Shown: positions 32,774 through 41,583, counted from the stretch's first letter. The stretch: 64,000 bases of DNA from Arthrobacter rhizophilus (GCF_026241105.1 NZ_JAPFFT010000012.1:1-64000); one strand, 5' to 3'. The notes: generated from the sequence alone by a model not told the origin. Translations and numbers: made by a program.

Positions 32774-33703
32774 CTACTGCTTGACCGCGCAGATCTGCGG
32801 CTGGACTTTGCAGATGTTGATCGGGTTCGGCTCGATGATGATGCCCCGGATTTCTGTGCGGACCAATACCAGGGCGTTTTGGTTCACTTTGCTTCCGACA
32901 TCGGGGTTGACGCCCACCACAACGCAGCTTTGCAGGAATCCTCCGGGTGAGGCCTGGCACACGGAGCCCTGGGTGAAATCCAGCTGGATTTTCGCGTTCT
33001 GGAAGGCTGTCCGTGCATCTTCGATGTGCAAGCCCAGGACCGCGGGCACCACCGATTTCACCGGCGTCGCGATCTCCAGGTTGACCATGGAACCGCGCCC
33101 GGCGGACTTGTTGGCCTCGGGAGACTGCGCGACCACTGTCCCGGCGGCTTGATCGCTTTCCTTGTCCGTTGTAGCTGCCGAGAAGCCGGCATTCTTGAGG
33201 ATTTGCACCGCCTCAGCTTGCGCCTTGCCTTTCACGTCCGGCACGTTGACGTCCTTGAGAAGGAACCAAATCACTCCACCAATCGCCGCCAGCAGCACGA
33301 CGCCGCCGATGATCACCCACAGCCACGGGAATCCGGGCCTCGGCTTGGTCGGTTCGGTGGGCTTGGTGACGGTCAGCGTGACCACGTGGGCCTGGTCGGC
33401 ATAGTCCTCAGGGGCGTCGTCGGCAGAGTAGGCGATCAGTTTCACGGGATATGAGCCCGGTGCGGCACCGGTGGTGTCGAAGTTGACTAGGTATTGCTCC
33501 GTGGCTCCGGCGGCGATAGTCCGCAACGGAGTGGGGATGGTGGTGTAGCTCGGCGACGGCGGTGTGCTCTCCGTGCCGGGAAAGGCCCCCAACACCACGC
33601 GTTCGGGGCCGGGAGCTCCGTTCGTCACGGACGCTGTGAGGGAGCCTTTGCCATCCTTGAGCTCCACCGTGGGAGAACTCAGCGTCATGGTGATGGTGCT
33701 CAT
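32774..33703 (-). CDS. CIS-operon membrane protein with two PASTA repeats
   Basis: This 309-aa protein is the last gene of the contractile injection operon. Residues 1-115 form an Ig-like/CARDB-like beta domain with no signal peptide. A Lys/Arg/Pro-rich linker is followed by one membrane span (about 125-148, WLWVIIGGVVLLAAIGGVIWFLL). Two PASTA-like repeats follow (about 152-217 and 218-287; NVPDVKGKAQAEAVQILKNAG marks the first). By the positive-inside rule the N-domain is cytoplasmic and the PASTA part outside. PASTA domains bind peptidoglycan or its fragments. An anchoring or cell-wall-sensing role for the CIS is an inference. Confidence 0.83.
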   Translation of the reverse strand: MSTITMTLSSPTVELKDGKGSLTASVTNGAPGPERVVLGAFPGTESTPPSPSYTTIPTPLRTIAAGATEQYLVNFDTTGAAPGSYPVKLIAYSADDAPEDYADQAHVVTLTVTKPTEPTKPRPGFPWLWVIIGGVVLLAAIGGVIWFLLKDVNVPDVKGKAQAEAVQILKNAGFSAATTDKESDQAAGTVVAQSPEANKSAGRGSMVNLEIATPVKSVVPAVLGLHIEDARTAFQNAKIQLDFTQGSVCQASPGGFLQSCVVVGVNPDVGSKVNQNALVLVRTEIRGIIIEPNPINICKVQPQICAVKQ

Positions 33704-33751
33704 GCGACAACCGCCTTTCGGGCAATGGCAATGGAAAAGTTGGCGGCCACG

Positions 33752-34222
33752 TCATCCTGCTTCCAGGAGCTTCAGCGCACACGTGCCAACAACGCGGCAC
33801 GTGATGCCTAGCTGACCTCCGGAGGTGCCGAAGGTCAGGCTGACGGTGTCGCCTGCTGTGACGTCCTGCTCTGTTCGCGTGCCTTCCACGACAAGGGTCA
33901 CGGTGACTGCTTGCTGGGGAGCCAGCCGGGCACGCTTGGTGGGGCTGCCCAGATCGAACGGGCCCCCGAATTTCCTGACCTCGAAGATGCAGCTTCCCGC
34001 CACCAGCAGCTGTGTTGCCGCCGCGGAGCATTGGCCGCCTGGGCTCATGAGATCCGAGGAAGCGAGGATGCCTCCTTTGGCAGCCTGCGAGAACCCCGCT
34101 TGCCAGGTGGCCGCCGCGTTGTTGTTCCCGCCGCCGCAACTGACGCCGAAAACCAGCACGAGCACGGCGATGACACCGCATAGGACCACCGCGATGATTG
34201 GCTTCCGGTTCTCATCGTTCAC
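33752..34222 (-). CDS. CIS-operon small membrane-anchored protein
   Basis: This 156-aa protein starts at GTG 34222, which overlaps the upstream stop (GTGA). It has a short charged N-terminus, then one membrane span or signal anchor (about residues 8-27, PIIAVVLCGVIAVLVLVFG) ending in a weak lipobox-like VSC. The outside part is beta-rich with several cysteines that could pair. No family is recognised. Its coupling to baseplate genes argues that it works with the particle at the membrane, perhaps with the PASTA protein. Confidence 0.72.
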   Translation of the reverse strand: MNDENRKPIIAVVLCGVIAVLVLVFGVSCGGGNNNAAATWQAGFSQAAKGGILASSDLMSPGGQCSAAATQLLVAGSCIFEVRKFGGPFDLGSPTKRARLAPQQAVTVTLVVEGTRTEQDVTAGDTVSLTFGTSGGQLGITCRVVGTCALKLLEAG

Positions 34223-34755
34223 GAGTCCATCACCGCGATCTCGTCCGTGACGTGGGCAGGCTTGATGCCCTTGACGATTCTGCGAATCAGCTCCCCTTGC
34301 CCAGCGGCGGCCGCGGGGACCAGAACCTTGATGTGGAACTCGCCCGGGACGGATTCGACGCCGAACCCCGCGATCCCGGTGGCCAGCTGCAGGAAGCGGG
34401 TGAGACCGTCCACGGTGCCCCGGCGTGCGGACAACGAGGCCGCGCACGCAATCAGGTCCCGTTGCCGGGCCAGCGGGACTCCTGCCGCCGCGGAGTCCAC
34501 GGATTCCGGGCCTGGTAGGGTCAGCCAGTCCAGGTCCACCCAGCGCGACAGAAACGGAATGAACGACGACGGCGAGCGGCCGGGATCGGGAACGGTGTGG
34601 ATGCGGTCCAAGACGTCCCGGACGGGCTGTTGCATGTCCTCCGCCACGGCGATGAGGGCCTGCAACGGCGTGCTGGTTTCCGCCGCCACTTGGTAGATCT
34701 CGGGCATGACCTTCAGCATCGGGGAGTTACGCAGCACGGGTTCAACCATTGCCAT
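34219..34755 (-). CDS. Baseplate protein, phage gpI-like tail protein family
   Basis: This 178-aa protein resembles the phage P2 gpI-like tail domain that accompanies large baseplate J proteins in CIS clusters. RWVDLDWL and LSARRGTVDGLTRFLQLATG are its landmarks. It overlaps the baseplate J gene by 14 bases and the next gene by 4. It should close the wedge of the baseplate. Confidence 0.78.
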   Translation of the reverse strand: MAMVEPVLRNSPMLKVMPEIYQVAAETSTPLQALIAVAEDMQQPVRDVLDRIHTVPDPGRSPSSFIPFLSRWVDLDWLTLPGPESVDSAAAGVPLARQRDLIACAASLSARRGTVDGLTRFLQLATGIAGFGVESVPGEFHIKVLVPAAAAGQGELIRRIVKGIKPAHVTDEIAVMDS

Positions 34756-37369
34756 GCACCACTTCGATTCGGTGGTCGCCGGAGCAGAACAGCCACGTGT
34801 TCGGGAGGGTCACTACGTCGTCAACCATCCGCCGCGTGCAGCTCGCCCAAGAAACGGCGTTGTCCGTGCTCCGGTAGATCCCCTTTGGGCCGGATGCGAG
34901 CACAAGCTGCGTACCGTCGTCGCGCACTACGCCGGACACCGCGCGGACGGGCTCGAAACGCGTCCTGTCCCGCAAGGGCAGATTGCAGTTCACGTCTGGC
35001 ACGCTCCACTGCGCGGAAGCCTGCCCGAGCTGCAGGCGAAGCACGCCTCCGCTCTGGGTGGCAGCATAGGCGGCATTGCCCATCACATGGACACCCCAAC
35101 AACTGCCACCAGTCCAGCCCGTGTTGAACTGTTCCCAGGAAGCCATGAGGGTAGCGTCGAACTGGGTGCGGGCGAGTTCGTCGATCTTCAAGCGGAGGCA
35201 GCCCGTCCCTGTACCCTCCGGCACGGAACGGCCGAGCCAGACATAGCTTGCGCCGCCGTCGTACTGGATCGTCATGCAGCGGATGTCCTCGCCCGCGGAT
35301 TTGATCTGATGGAAGCTGCCGGCCGCTCCCGCGTCGGGCGAGAGCCAAATGCCGGCGGAGGCTTCGGCAGCCACCACCACGCCGGTTCGGCCGCGCACGT
35401 CCACGAGTGCGTCCACCGCGTAGAAGCCACGGTCCGGCTGGCTCGCGTCCACCACGTTCTGGACCGGGATGGCGCCCTCGCCCATCGGCAGCTCATAGAG
35501 TCCGTGCTCGCCGGCGAGAAGCAGCACCGGGACGCCCTGCCGGTCCACCCAGCACAAGTCCGCGACGACGAAGCCCAGTTCCGCGGCCCGCCGCCACGAT
35601 TCGCCGAGGTCCTCGCTGACGTAGATGCGCGATCCGGTGGGGGTCACGGTGCTGACCGCCACCATGCCGGGATGCTGTCCGGGACCGAAACCGCCAGGGC
35701 CAAAGCCACCGGCGCCGAAGCGGCCCGGAGCCGGGGAGCGGAAAGGCGCGATGGACCTTACCGGTTCGCTGGCCGCCTCCGATCCGAATTCGGCGCAAGC
35801 CTCCCAGCCATCGCCCGCGTTGGTAGTGCGGAAGAGGGTACTGTCCCGGGCGACAAACCAGGTGTTGTCCTGTCCCTCGGCCTGCACCAGCGCCAAGGCA
35901 TCGGCGTCCGGAACCTTGTCCACTTCGAGCCGCACCCGGTCCACGTACTGGACTCCGGGTTCGGCTTCCTCCACGGCGCGGTAGAGGTTGGAGACGCGCA
36001 ACGGCTTGCCGAAGCCCGAACCGTAGTTGGAAGAGCTCAAGCTCAGGGGACTGATCCCTTCCGCGAGCCGGCCCACGATCCTGGACTTCACGGCCTCGGC
36101 GTCCTCATCTGGCCGGACTACGATCCTGGCGTCCACCAGCACTTGTTTATAGAGGCCCCAGCGGACCACGGGCTCTGCCCCCACGGTGGACCGGCGGCGC
36201 AAGTACTGTTCAACCTCGAGCCGGACGCTTTCACGTGCTTGGGCGTTCAGTTCGGCGGCGCGCACAGGACCCGGCGCACCCGGCACGAACGGCACCAGCA
36301 CTACCTCCACCTCGCCGGGTTTGGCGAAAGCCCAGATGTCCCGCCGCGTGAACGCACGCGCCCTGGCGACACCACCGTGACGCATGGCCAGGACCTCGTA
36401 GTCGCGCACAGTGACGGCCCTGTCCCGGGCCTGGAAATCCTGCGGTGCCCGGCGGAGCGCATTCTCCAGCGATTCGCCATCGCGGCCTCCCGTGGCAGGT
36501 TCCGGATTGCTGACCTTCAGCCCCGGGATCGGGGTGCGCATGACCGTCAACTGGCCCGCGCCGACGTTGCCGCGCAGGCCTCCGCCGCCGCGGTACCAGG
36601 CGCGCACCTCGGCCCCCGGACCCGGAACAACGGCCGTCCGCGCTACGGACTCCTCGTCCCACCATGCGAACATCACGACGCCGGCACTCCGATCGATCCG
36701 GACTGGCGCCTCATCCAGGCCCGCGTCTGCGAAGGCCTCAACTTCGCGGCAAAACCGGAAAGGCCTGCCATCTACCAGGACGGCTTCGCCGCTGCTCAGC
36801 TGGGTGCCCGCGGGGACTTCTATGGCGATGGACAGGCCCGCCCCGGAGACAATGGGCGCGTTGGGGATGACAAAGCTTTGGCCCGGTCGGCCGGTTCCGA
36901 CGCCGATGGGGACGGCGTCGTACAAGGTGACATCGGCTGCCGGGACCTGCACACTGGACTGGCCCGCCGCGAGGACGGCCGCCGTCGTCGTCGTGAACAC
37001 CGGTTGAGGGGCGCCGGGCACGCCGGGCAGGCAGCTGACCTGGGTCCCGCGGGGGATGCGGATGTCCTGGCTGTCGGTACTGCTTCCCGCCGACGATCGG
37101 GTGAACTCGAGGACGGTTTCGGCGGTGCTGGGCGGGTACAGGCTGGTTCCAAGCAGGTTCAAGTAGACCGCATACAGCTTTTCCGGTACCCGGTTGAGCC
37201 GGTACATCAGGGTGTCCGTGAGGTAAGCGAAAGCCTCGAGGATGGTGATGCCGGGATCATGGACAGAGAGATCCGTCCAATCCGGGGCAATCTGCTGGAT
37301 GCGCTCGCGGGCACCGGCCACCAAGTCCGCGAAGCTGCGATCGTCAAGATTCGGCACGGGGATACTCAT
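34742..37369 (-). CDS. Baseplate J-like protein fused to an Asp-box beta-propeller
   Basis: This 875-aa protein has two halves. Residues 1 to about 480 form a baseplate-wedge protein of the J/gp6-like family (DWTDLSVHDPGITILEAFAYL near residue 30, GRDGESLENALRRAPQ near 300). Residues about 485-875 form a repeat domain with Asp-boxes: TTNAGDGW, SEDLGESW, a looser SPDAG site, and STDNAVSW, the hallmark of sialidase/BNR-type propellers. A Gly/Phe-rich linker interrupts the propeller near residue 545. The fusion is unusual, since baseplate J proteins normally end after the wedge domain. The propeller may replace a tail fibre or bind a partner. Confidence 0.83.
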   Translation of the reverse strand: MSIPVPNLDDRSFADLVAGARERIQQIAPDWTDLSVHDPGITILEAFAYLTDTLMYRLNRVPEKLYAVYLNLLGTSLYPPSTAETVLEFTRSSAGSSTDSQDIRIPRGTQVSCLPGVPGAPQPVFTTTTAAVLAAGQSSVQVPAADVTLYDAVPIGVGTGRPGQSFVIPNAPIVSGAGLSIAIEVPAGTQLSSGEAVLVDGRPFRFCREVEAFADAGLDEAPVRIDRSAGVVMFAWWDEESVARTAVVPGPGAEVRAWYRGGGGLRGNVGAGQLTVMRTPIPGLKVSNPEPATGGRDGESLENALRRAPQDFQARDRAVTVRDYEVLAMRHGGVARARAFTRRDIWAFAKPGEVEVVLVPFVPGAPGPVRAAELNAQARESVRLEVEQYLRRRSTVGAEPVVRWGLYKQVLVDARIVVRPDEDAEAVKSRIVGRLAEGISPLSLSSSNYGSGFGKPLRVSNLYRAVEEAEPGVQYVDRVRLEVDKVPDADALALVQAEGQDNTWFVARDSTLFRTTNAGDGWEACAEFGSEAASEPVRSIAPFRSPAPGRFGAGGFGPGGFGPGQHPGMVAVSTVTPTGSRIYVSEDLGESWRRAAELGFVVADLCWVDRQGVPVLLLAGEHGLYELPMGEGAIPVQNVVDASQPDRGFYAVDALVDVRGRTGVVVAAEASAGIWLSPDAGAAGSFHQIKSAGEDIRCMTIQYDGGASYVWLGRSVPEGTGTGCLRLKIDELARTQFDATLMASWEQFNTGWTGGSCWGVHVMGNAAYAATQSGGVLRLQLGQASAQWSVPDVNCNLPLRDRTRFEPVRAVSGVVRDDGTQLVLASGPKGIYRSTDNAVSWASCTRRMVDDVVTLPNTWLFCSGDHRIEVVHGNG

Positions 37370-37800
37370 GCTGCACCTCCGGAATCAACGGGCAGGGCGA
37401 TGGCGAGCTGGTCCTCGAGCTGGGTTGAACGGACCCGGTAGCGCAACCGGACCTCCAGCACTTCAGGACTTTCGGGGGACCGGGACGCGTCCAAGGATAG
37501 GACTGTGATCCGGGGCTCCCATTGCTCCACGGCCCTGGCCACATAATGGATGGCCAAGCCCGCCGTGGTGTCATCCGCGGGCGCGAACGCGAGCCTGAAC
37601 AGATGGCAGCCGTAGGTGGGCCGGTTGACGCGCTCGCCGGGCCTGGTGCTCAGCAGCAGGAGGAGCGCCTGGCGCACGGAAGCTGCATCCGTGACGGTGG
37701 CGAGCCGTCCGTCGGGGGTCAGCCGCAAGCCGGGAAGGCCGGTGGCGGCATCGAAATCTGGATGGACGAATGCCACCGACTTGTATCTGGGGATGCTCAC
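37366..37800 (-). CDS. Baseplate wedge protein gp25/GPW family
   Basis: This 144-aa protein has the gp25 core: an N-terminal beta hairpin, ASVRQALLLLLSTRPGERVNRPTYGC with the conserved RPGER near residue 53, then a helix and beta strands. In T4 phage and in CIS this protein links the sheath ring to the baseplate and starts sheath assembly. It overlaps the baseplate J gene by 4 bases. Confidence 0.9.
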   Translation of the reverse strand: MSIPRYKSVAFVHPDFDAATGLPGLRLTPDGRLATVTDAASVRQALLLLLSTRPGERVNRPTYGCHLFRLAFAPADDTTAGLAIHYVARAVEQWEPRITVLSLDASRSPESPEVLEVRLRYRVRSTQLEDQLAIALPVDSGGAA

Positions 37801-37813
37801 GGCTGGCCGCCTC

Positions 37814-38155
37814 TCATGACCCCGCCGCCACGAATTCCTGGCCCGGCCTCCGGACCGTGTACTTCACGGCACCGGGCGGAGTGCCGTCCGTGTAGCCCTC
37901 CACAGTGTCCAGGCAGACCTTCTTGCCACCGATCCGGACAAAACCCGAATAGCCCTTGATCACCGGCAGCGTCTTGGTGCAGGGCTTGATGTTGAGGCCA
38001 ACGTTCGGGCACATGCTGATGTCGCGTCCCTGGGGATCGTTTTCGACCAAAACCAGCGAATCGGCAACACGAACCCACTTCTGGGAAGGCACGTTTTCCA
38101 CTTTGCCGTCGTGCCCGCAGCGCAGGATGGCCTCCTTGACCAGGAACTTCAGCAT
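37814..38155 (-). CDS. Spike-tip protein, PAAR-like
   Basis: This 113-aa protein has several glycine turns and four cysteines (in ILRCGHDG, MCPNV, KPCTK and KVCLD). It lies directly after the VgrG-like spike gene (TGATG overlap), the usual place for the tip gene. The sequence is not a canonical PAAR, but size, order and repeated beta turns fit a PAAR-like or DUF4280-type metal-bound tip. The cysteines could bind the metal. Family assignment is tentative. Confidence 0.6.
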   Translation of the reverse strand: MLKFLVKEAILRCGHDGKVENVPSQKWVRVADSLVLVENDPQGRDISMCPNVGLNIKPCTKTLPVIKGYSGFVRIGGKKVCLDTVEGYTDGTPPGAVKYTVRRPGQEFVAAGS

Positions 38156-39675
38156 CAGGCCTCCTCGAAATCGACGGTCTTGGCACGGATCTTCATGGCC
38201 CTGCCCGGTGCCTCCAGGACCAGGTCCGTTGCCGAGGTGATCCGCAGCTTCTCCGGCCCGAGTTCCACCGTGGAGCCGTGCCCGTCCGTGAAACTGATGG
38301 TGCGGCTGCCGCCGTCGAGCACTATCTGCTGCCCGTTAGCGCTACGGAAGGTGTAGCGGCTGTCCCGGGGGGTGTTCACTGTGTTGTCCGGCGTCTGCTC
38401 CCGGCCGTAGAGCCCGCCCAGAATGATGGCCTGCGCCGGATCCGTGGCGGGAAGCAGGACCAGCACGGTGTCCTCCGGGGCGGGCGGCACCACGAAACCT
38501 TTCCTTGCGCCGGCTCCCATTGTCAGGACGGGTGCCCAGGCTGATTCCAGCGGCGGATACGCGGGCAGCCGGACCCGTGCCCGGCCGCGTCCTTCCGGAT
38601 CCTCAACGTCCAGCACGGTGCCCAGGGTGAAGACGTCGGGACGCCGGGCGGTCGGGGGTTCCGGGGGTCGTGTGGTGATGGTGGTTTCGTAGCCCGTGCC
38701 GTCCAGCTTGTGAGTGGCGGTGGCAATTGCATAGGTGCCTTCGAGCGACGTCGCGAGTCCGCGTACGCGCACCCGGCGCCCGGCGCGGAGGCGGGGATCG
38801 CCGTCGGCCACGAAGACGGCGGTGACTTGCCCCGCCATCCGGACGTCCAGTTCCGCCTGGGCCAAGCCACGGGCCAGGGATTCGGAGGCGAAGGACTCGT
38901 TGTCGCGCAGGAGTTCGCCGCCGGCGCCAACACTGGCCAGCGCAGGGTCTGCGGAGACGTTGGCCTTGGCGTCGCTGCTCCCTGCGGTGGCCTGCTGCAC
39001 CGAGGCGTCGTCGGACCGCCAGCCCGAGGTCTTGGCACCGAGATACGCCGGCTCCTGGCTCAACTCCACCTCGGCCGAATGCAGGCTACTGCCCAGTTCC
39101 AGATCAATCGGTTCACCGTCGCCGGACAATTCCGTCAGCCTCAGCGCATCGCCATCCACCACGGGGTACGCACCCACCCGGGCGCTCTGCTCCACCAAGA
39201 GACTCAAGTCCGAGCGGGCACATTGGTACACCTCACCCAGCCGGGTTGCGCCGCCCACCACTTCCAGGCCCGTACCCTCCGTGAGCGTGCGGGCCAGCCC
39301 GGCGAGATCGACGTCGCTGTGCAGCCGGGTGAACTGGCGTTTCCTCAACCGGTGCAGGGCATCGTAGGCGCGGACCCTGACTTCCTGCGAAAGATCTGCC
39401 CCGTAGCTGTGCTCCACCACCGTCACTTCGCCCACGAAAAGAGGAGTTCGTTGGCCCCCCAATTCCACGCGCAGGGCGTCCCCAGGTGCGGGGTCCACCC
39501 CGCCGCGTGCCGTCGCCGAGCGTCCCGGGCCGGGGCGCCAGCTAATGAGGCATTGGGCCGGCCTGGCGAGCGAGCTGAGGACCTGCACGGAGATGATCGC
39601 CGCGGTTTCGGCCGCGGAGAGGCGGCGTCGCCCGAGGGTGACGATGAGTTCCGGGAGGCCCTGGAGCTGTTTCAT
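38155..39675 (-). CDS. VgrG-like spike protein (gp27/gp5-type)
   Basis: This 506-aa protein has an N-terminal gp27-like hub, an OB-fold near residue 350 (FTLGTVLDVEDPEGRGRARVRLP, LLPATDPAQAIILGGLYG), and a C-terminal beta-helix with repeated short strands ending EAPGRAMKIRAKTVDFEE. It forms the trimeric hub and needle of the particle. ATG 39675 overlaps the previous gene's stop by 4 bases; the longer upstream frame is not used. No extra effector domain follows the helix. Confidence 0.88.
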   Translation of the reverse strand: MKQLQGLPELIVTLGRRRLSAAETAAIISVQVLSSLARPAQCLISWRPGPGRSATARGGVDPAPGDALRVELGGQRTPLFVGEVTVVEHSYGADLSQEVRVRAYDALHRLRKRQFTRLHSDVDLAGLARTLTEGTGLEVVGGATRLGEVYQCARSDLSLLVEQSARVGAYPVVDGDALRLTELSGDGEPIDLELGSSLHSAEVELSQEPAYLGAKTSGWRSDDASVQQATAGSSDAKANVSADPALASVGAGGELLRDNESFASESLARGLAQAELDVRMAGQVTAVFVADGDPRLRAGRRVRVRGLATSLEGTYAIATATHKLDGTGYETTITTRPPEPPTARRPDVFTLGTVLDVEDPEGRGRARVRLPAYPPLESAWAPVLTMGAGARKGFVVPPAPEDTVLVLLPATDPAQAIILGGLYGREQTPDNTVNTPRDSRYTFRSANGQQIVLDGGSRTISFTDGHGSTVELGPEKLRITSATDLVLEAPGRAMKIRAKTVDFEEA

Positions 39676-40430
39676 GGCGCCTCGCCAACCGGCGGAACGG
39701 CGAGGGGGCCGTTGAAATGGGCGGGATCGTCGATGTTGTTGTACTCCAGCAGCAACTTCCACAGCAGCGGCGTGCCAAAGGCGGCCAGGCTGAGGCGCCC
39801 CAACTCACCCGGCGGAACCTCCGGAAGCAGCTCGCCGCCGTCGGGCGCTGTTGCGTCCCTGTCCGTGCTACCGTCGCCGCCCACCGCGAGCGTATCCACG
39901 GGCGGCGCCGTTAGATCAACGGCCGGGAGCCGCTGGGCGAGCTCGTAATTCTCGCCCCCTTCCTCGTCAGCGCTCTGCCCGACCCGCACGAACACCATGC
40001 GCATCCACGAGCGCAAGGGGGAGCCATCCGGAGAAAAACGGTCGAAGCGCTCTGCCACCTCGGTCACGATCCCGGGCACGTTCCATGCGCGCCCCCACAC
40101 GAACCGGACCGACGGCGGCCGGCGTTGCCTCTCCACCTCGGCCGAGTTCTCCGCGAGCGCCCAGATGGGCCGCGTCATCTGGCGCACGTCCTGGACATGG
40201 AGCGACGCCGGCGCGAGGTCGACGTCGAACAGCAGATCCAGGCGAAGCTCGGTGTGTCCGCCTCCCGTGAAGAGCAGGGGATCGTCCGCGAGGCCCGTTC
40301 CCGTCAGCTTGCCGCCCGCCGAACGCCGCGGCTCAACACCGGCGGTCCGTGACATCACCACCGTCTCCGGATTGAGCAGGCAGCCAAGGTGTTCCCCGGT
40401 GTCCTCGATCAGGAAAGCGACGCGTTCCAT
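39672..40430 (-). CDS. CIS tube-cap / LysM-type adaptor (Pvc7-like)
   Basis: This 252-aa protein begins RVAFLIEDTGEHLGCLLNPE and continues with GGHTELRLDLLFDVD, the N-terminal domain of CIS tube-associated proteins. The end (PPGELGRLSLAAFGTPLLWKLLLEYNN) is a LysM-like module. In PVC and Afp particles this protein joins the inner tube to the spike. It is separated by 1 base from the proline-rich gene upstream and overlaps the spike gene. Confidence 0.83.
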   Translation of the reverse strand: MERVAFLIEDTGEHLGCLLNPETVVMSRTAGVEPRRSAGGKLTGTGLADDPLLFTGGGHTELRLDLLFDVDLAPASLHVQDVRQMTRPIWALAENSAEVERQRRPPSVRFVWGRAWNVPGIVTEVAERFDRFSPDGSPLRSWMRMVFVRVGQSADEEGGENYELAQRLPAVDLTAPPVDTLAVGGDGSTDRDATAPDGGELLPEVPPGELGRLSLAAFGTPLLWKLLLEYNNIDDPAHFNGPLAVPPVGEAP

Positions 40431-40431
40431 G

Positions 40432-41583
40432 TCAGACCGCCAACTGTTCGCGGTTCAGCCGGGCGGCGCGGGCCATCGCTGCTGTTGCTGCCGCCGATGT
40501 TTGTTCCGTGGTGCGCAGTGCGGGGCGCGGGGCCAATTCCGGCCAGTTTCCGGTGATTGGTGCGGCGGGGGTACGGTCCGCCGTCGTGCTGGGGTGGCCT
40601 TGGTGCTCTGCATTCTTCAAGCCGACGACGACGGCGGGAGCCGCTTCCGGCGGCCGGTGCGGTGGTGTTGTGGGCGGCTGAGGGGCGGTTGCGTTTGGTG
40701 GGGTGGTTACGGCAGCCGGGGCTGCGCCCGGTGGGCTTGTTTCGATGGCCGTGGCTGGGGGTCCTGGGTGATGTGTTGCTTGCCCAGGGGCCGGCCGGGT
40801 TGTCGCGTTGGCTGAAGGCGTCCCGCGGAGTCTTAGGAGGTGGCGTGGTTGCGGGGCATCCGGGGATGCGGACTCCGAGGAGGGGATTGCCAGGGTTTCG
40901 ACCGAATCCATGCTCGGGGACGTTCGCACGGAGGGAGAGGAGGCCGCCACCGGTTCCGGAGCGCGGACGGGAGGGGAGCTAGCGGCGTGAGCACTCTGGA
41001 GGCGTTTGCCCAGCGTCAGCCGGGGGAGGAAGGACGACTTTGGGGCGGTTGGGGCTTCGGAGACGGTCACGGCGTAGGCGGGAGAGGGAGCACCAGGCGC
41101 CGGACCGTCGTCTGGGATTGGATTTTCGCGGGTGTACCGCCGGGGCTCGGACTCAAGGACGCGGTCCTGGAGCGAGCCAGGACTCCTGGTTTCCCTGACG
41201 GTACTCGGGCGGTATGTGTCCGGATGTGAGCGAGCGTTGGGGCTGGAGGGGGGTATATCTGCAGGAGCGTTGGGGCTGGAAGGGGGTATATCTGCAGGAG
41301 CGTTGGGAGGGGACGGGACGAGGCCGGCGTCGAGCAATAACCGGACCCAATGCTCCGGTGCGCCGGACATGTCCAGTCTCCGTGCCGGCGTCGGGCCTTC
41401 CGTTCCAACACCGCGCTGCATTCCAACTACTCCAGCAGGCCGGCCACCACCTCGGGAGCCAGCCCTGGCGCCACGGTTCGGCTCCGGTTCCAGTCTCTCC
41501 GCGAGTTCCCGGAGCCGCCGCGCCACCGAACGACGCCACGGGTTCCGGGGCCACCTCCCATCAAGCCACGGGAGCGCGGGCAT
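40432..41583 (-). CDS. Proline-rich disordered protein in the CIS operon
   Basis: This protein of about 383 aa matches no family I know. Residues 1-40 are basic and helical (RRSVARRLRELAERLEPE). A short helix with EHWVRLLLDAGLV lies near residue 80, and repeats of SPNAPADIPPS follow. The rest is Pro/Ala/Ser/Thr-rich and should be unfolded, ending in a short helix (ATAAMARAARLNREQLAV). Its place between tube and Pvc7-like genes is that of Pvc6 in other clusters. It could be a linker, a tube filler or cargo. The start at 41583 overlaps the tube gene by 23 bases and is the least certain in the operon. Confidence 0.65.
   Translation of the reverse strand: MPALPWLDGRWPRNPWRRSVARRLRELAERLEPEPNRGARAGSRGGGRPAGVVGMQRGVGTEGPTPARRLDMSGAPEHWVRLLLDAGLVPSPPNAPADIPPSSPNAPADIPPSSPNARSHPDTYRPSTVRETRSPGSLQDRVLESEPRRYTRENPIPDDGPAPGAPSPAYAVTVSEAPTAPKSSFLPRLTLGKRLQSAHAASSPPVRAPEPVAASSPSVRTSPSMDSVETLAIPSSESASPDAPQPRHLLRLRGTPSANATTRPAPGQATHHPGPPATAIETSPPGAAPAAVTTPPNATAPQPPTTPPHRPPEAAPAVVVGLKNAEHQGHPSTTADRTPAAPITGNWPELAPRPALRTTEQTSAAATAAMARAARLNREQLAV
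41232..41308. repeat. 33-bp tandem repeat within the proline-rich gene
   Basis: Two full copies (41232-41264, 41265-41297) and a partial third code for the 11-residue SPNAPADIPPS unit on the minus strand. The period is a multiple of three, so the array can grow or shrink in frame. Confidence 0.88.

Noticed and set aside
32766-32778. Terminator at the end of the CIS operon
   Set aside because: AGTAGG-C-CCTACT is a palindrome, but the stem is only 6 bp with a 1-nt loop and it overlaps the stop codon; too weak to call.
34706-37441. Long open frame of about 900 codons on the plus strand
   Set aside because: It is antisense to the baseplate J gene, has no family motif, and is the usual high-GC shadow frame.
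38710-39948. Plus-strand open frame over the spike gene
   Set aside because: It is a shadow of the VgrG-like gene; the real protein is clear on the other strand.
41232-41308. Short CRISPR-like array
   Set aside because: The 33-bp units follow each other without spacers and encode an in-frame peptide repeat.
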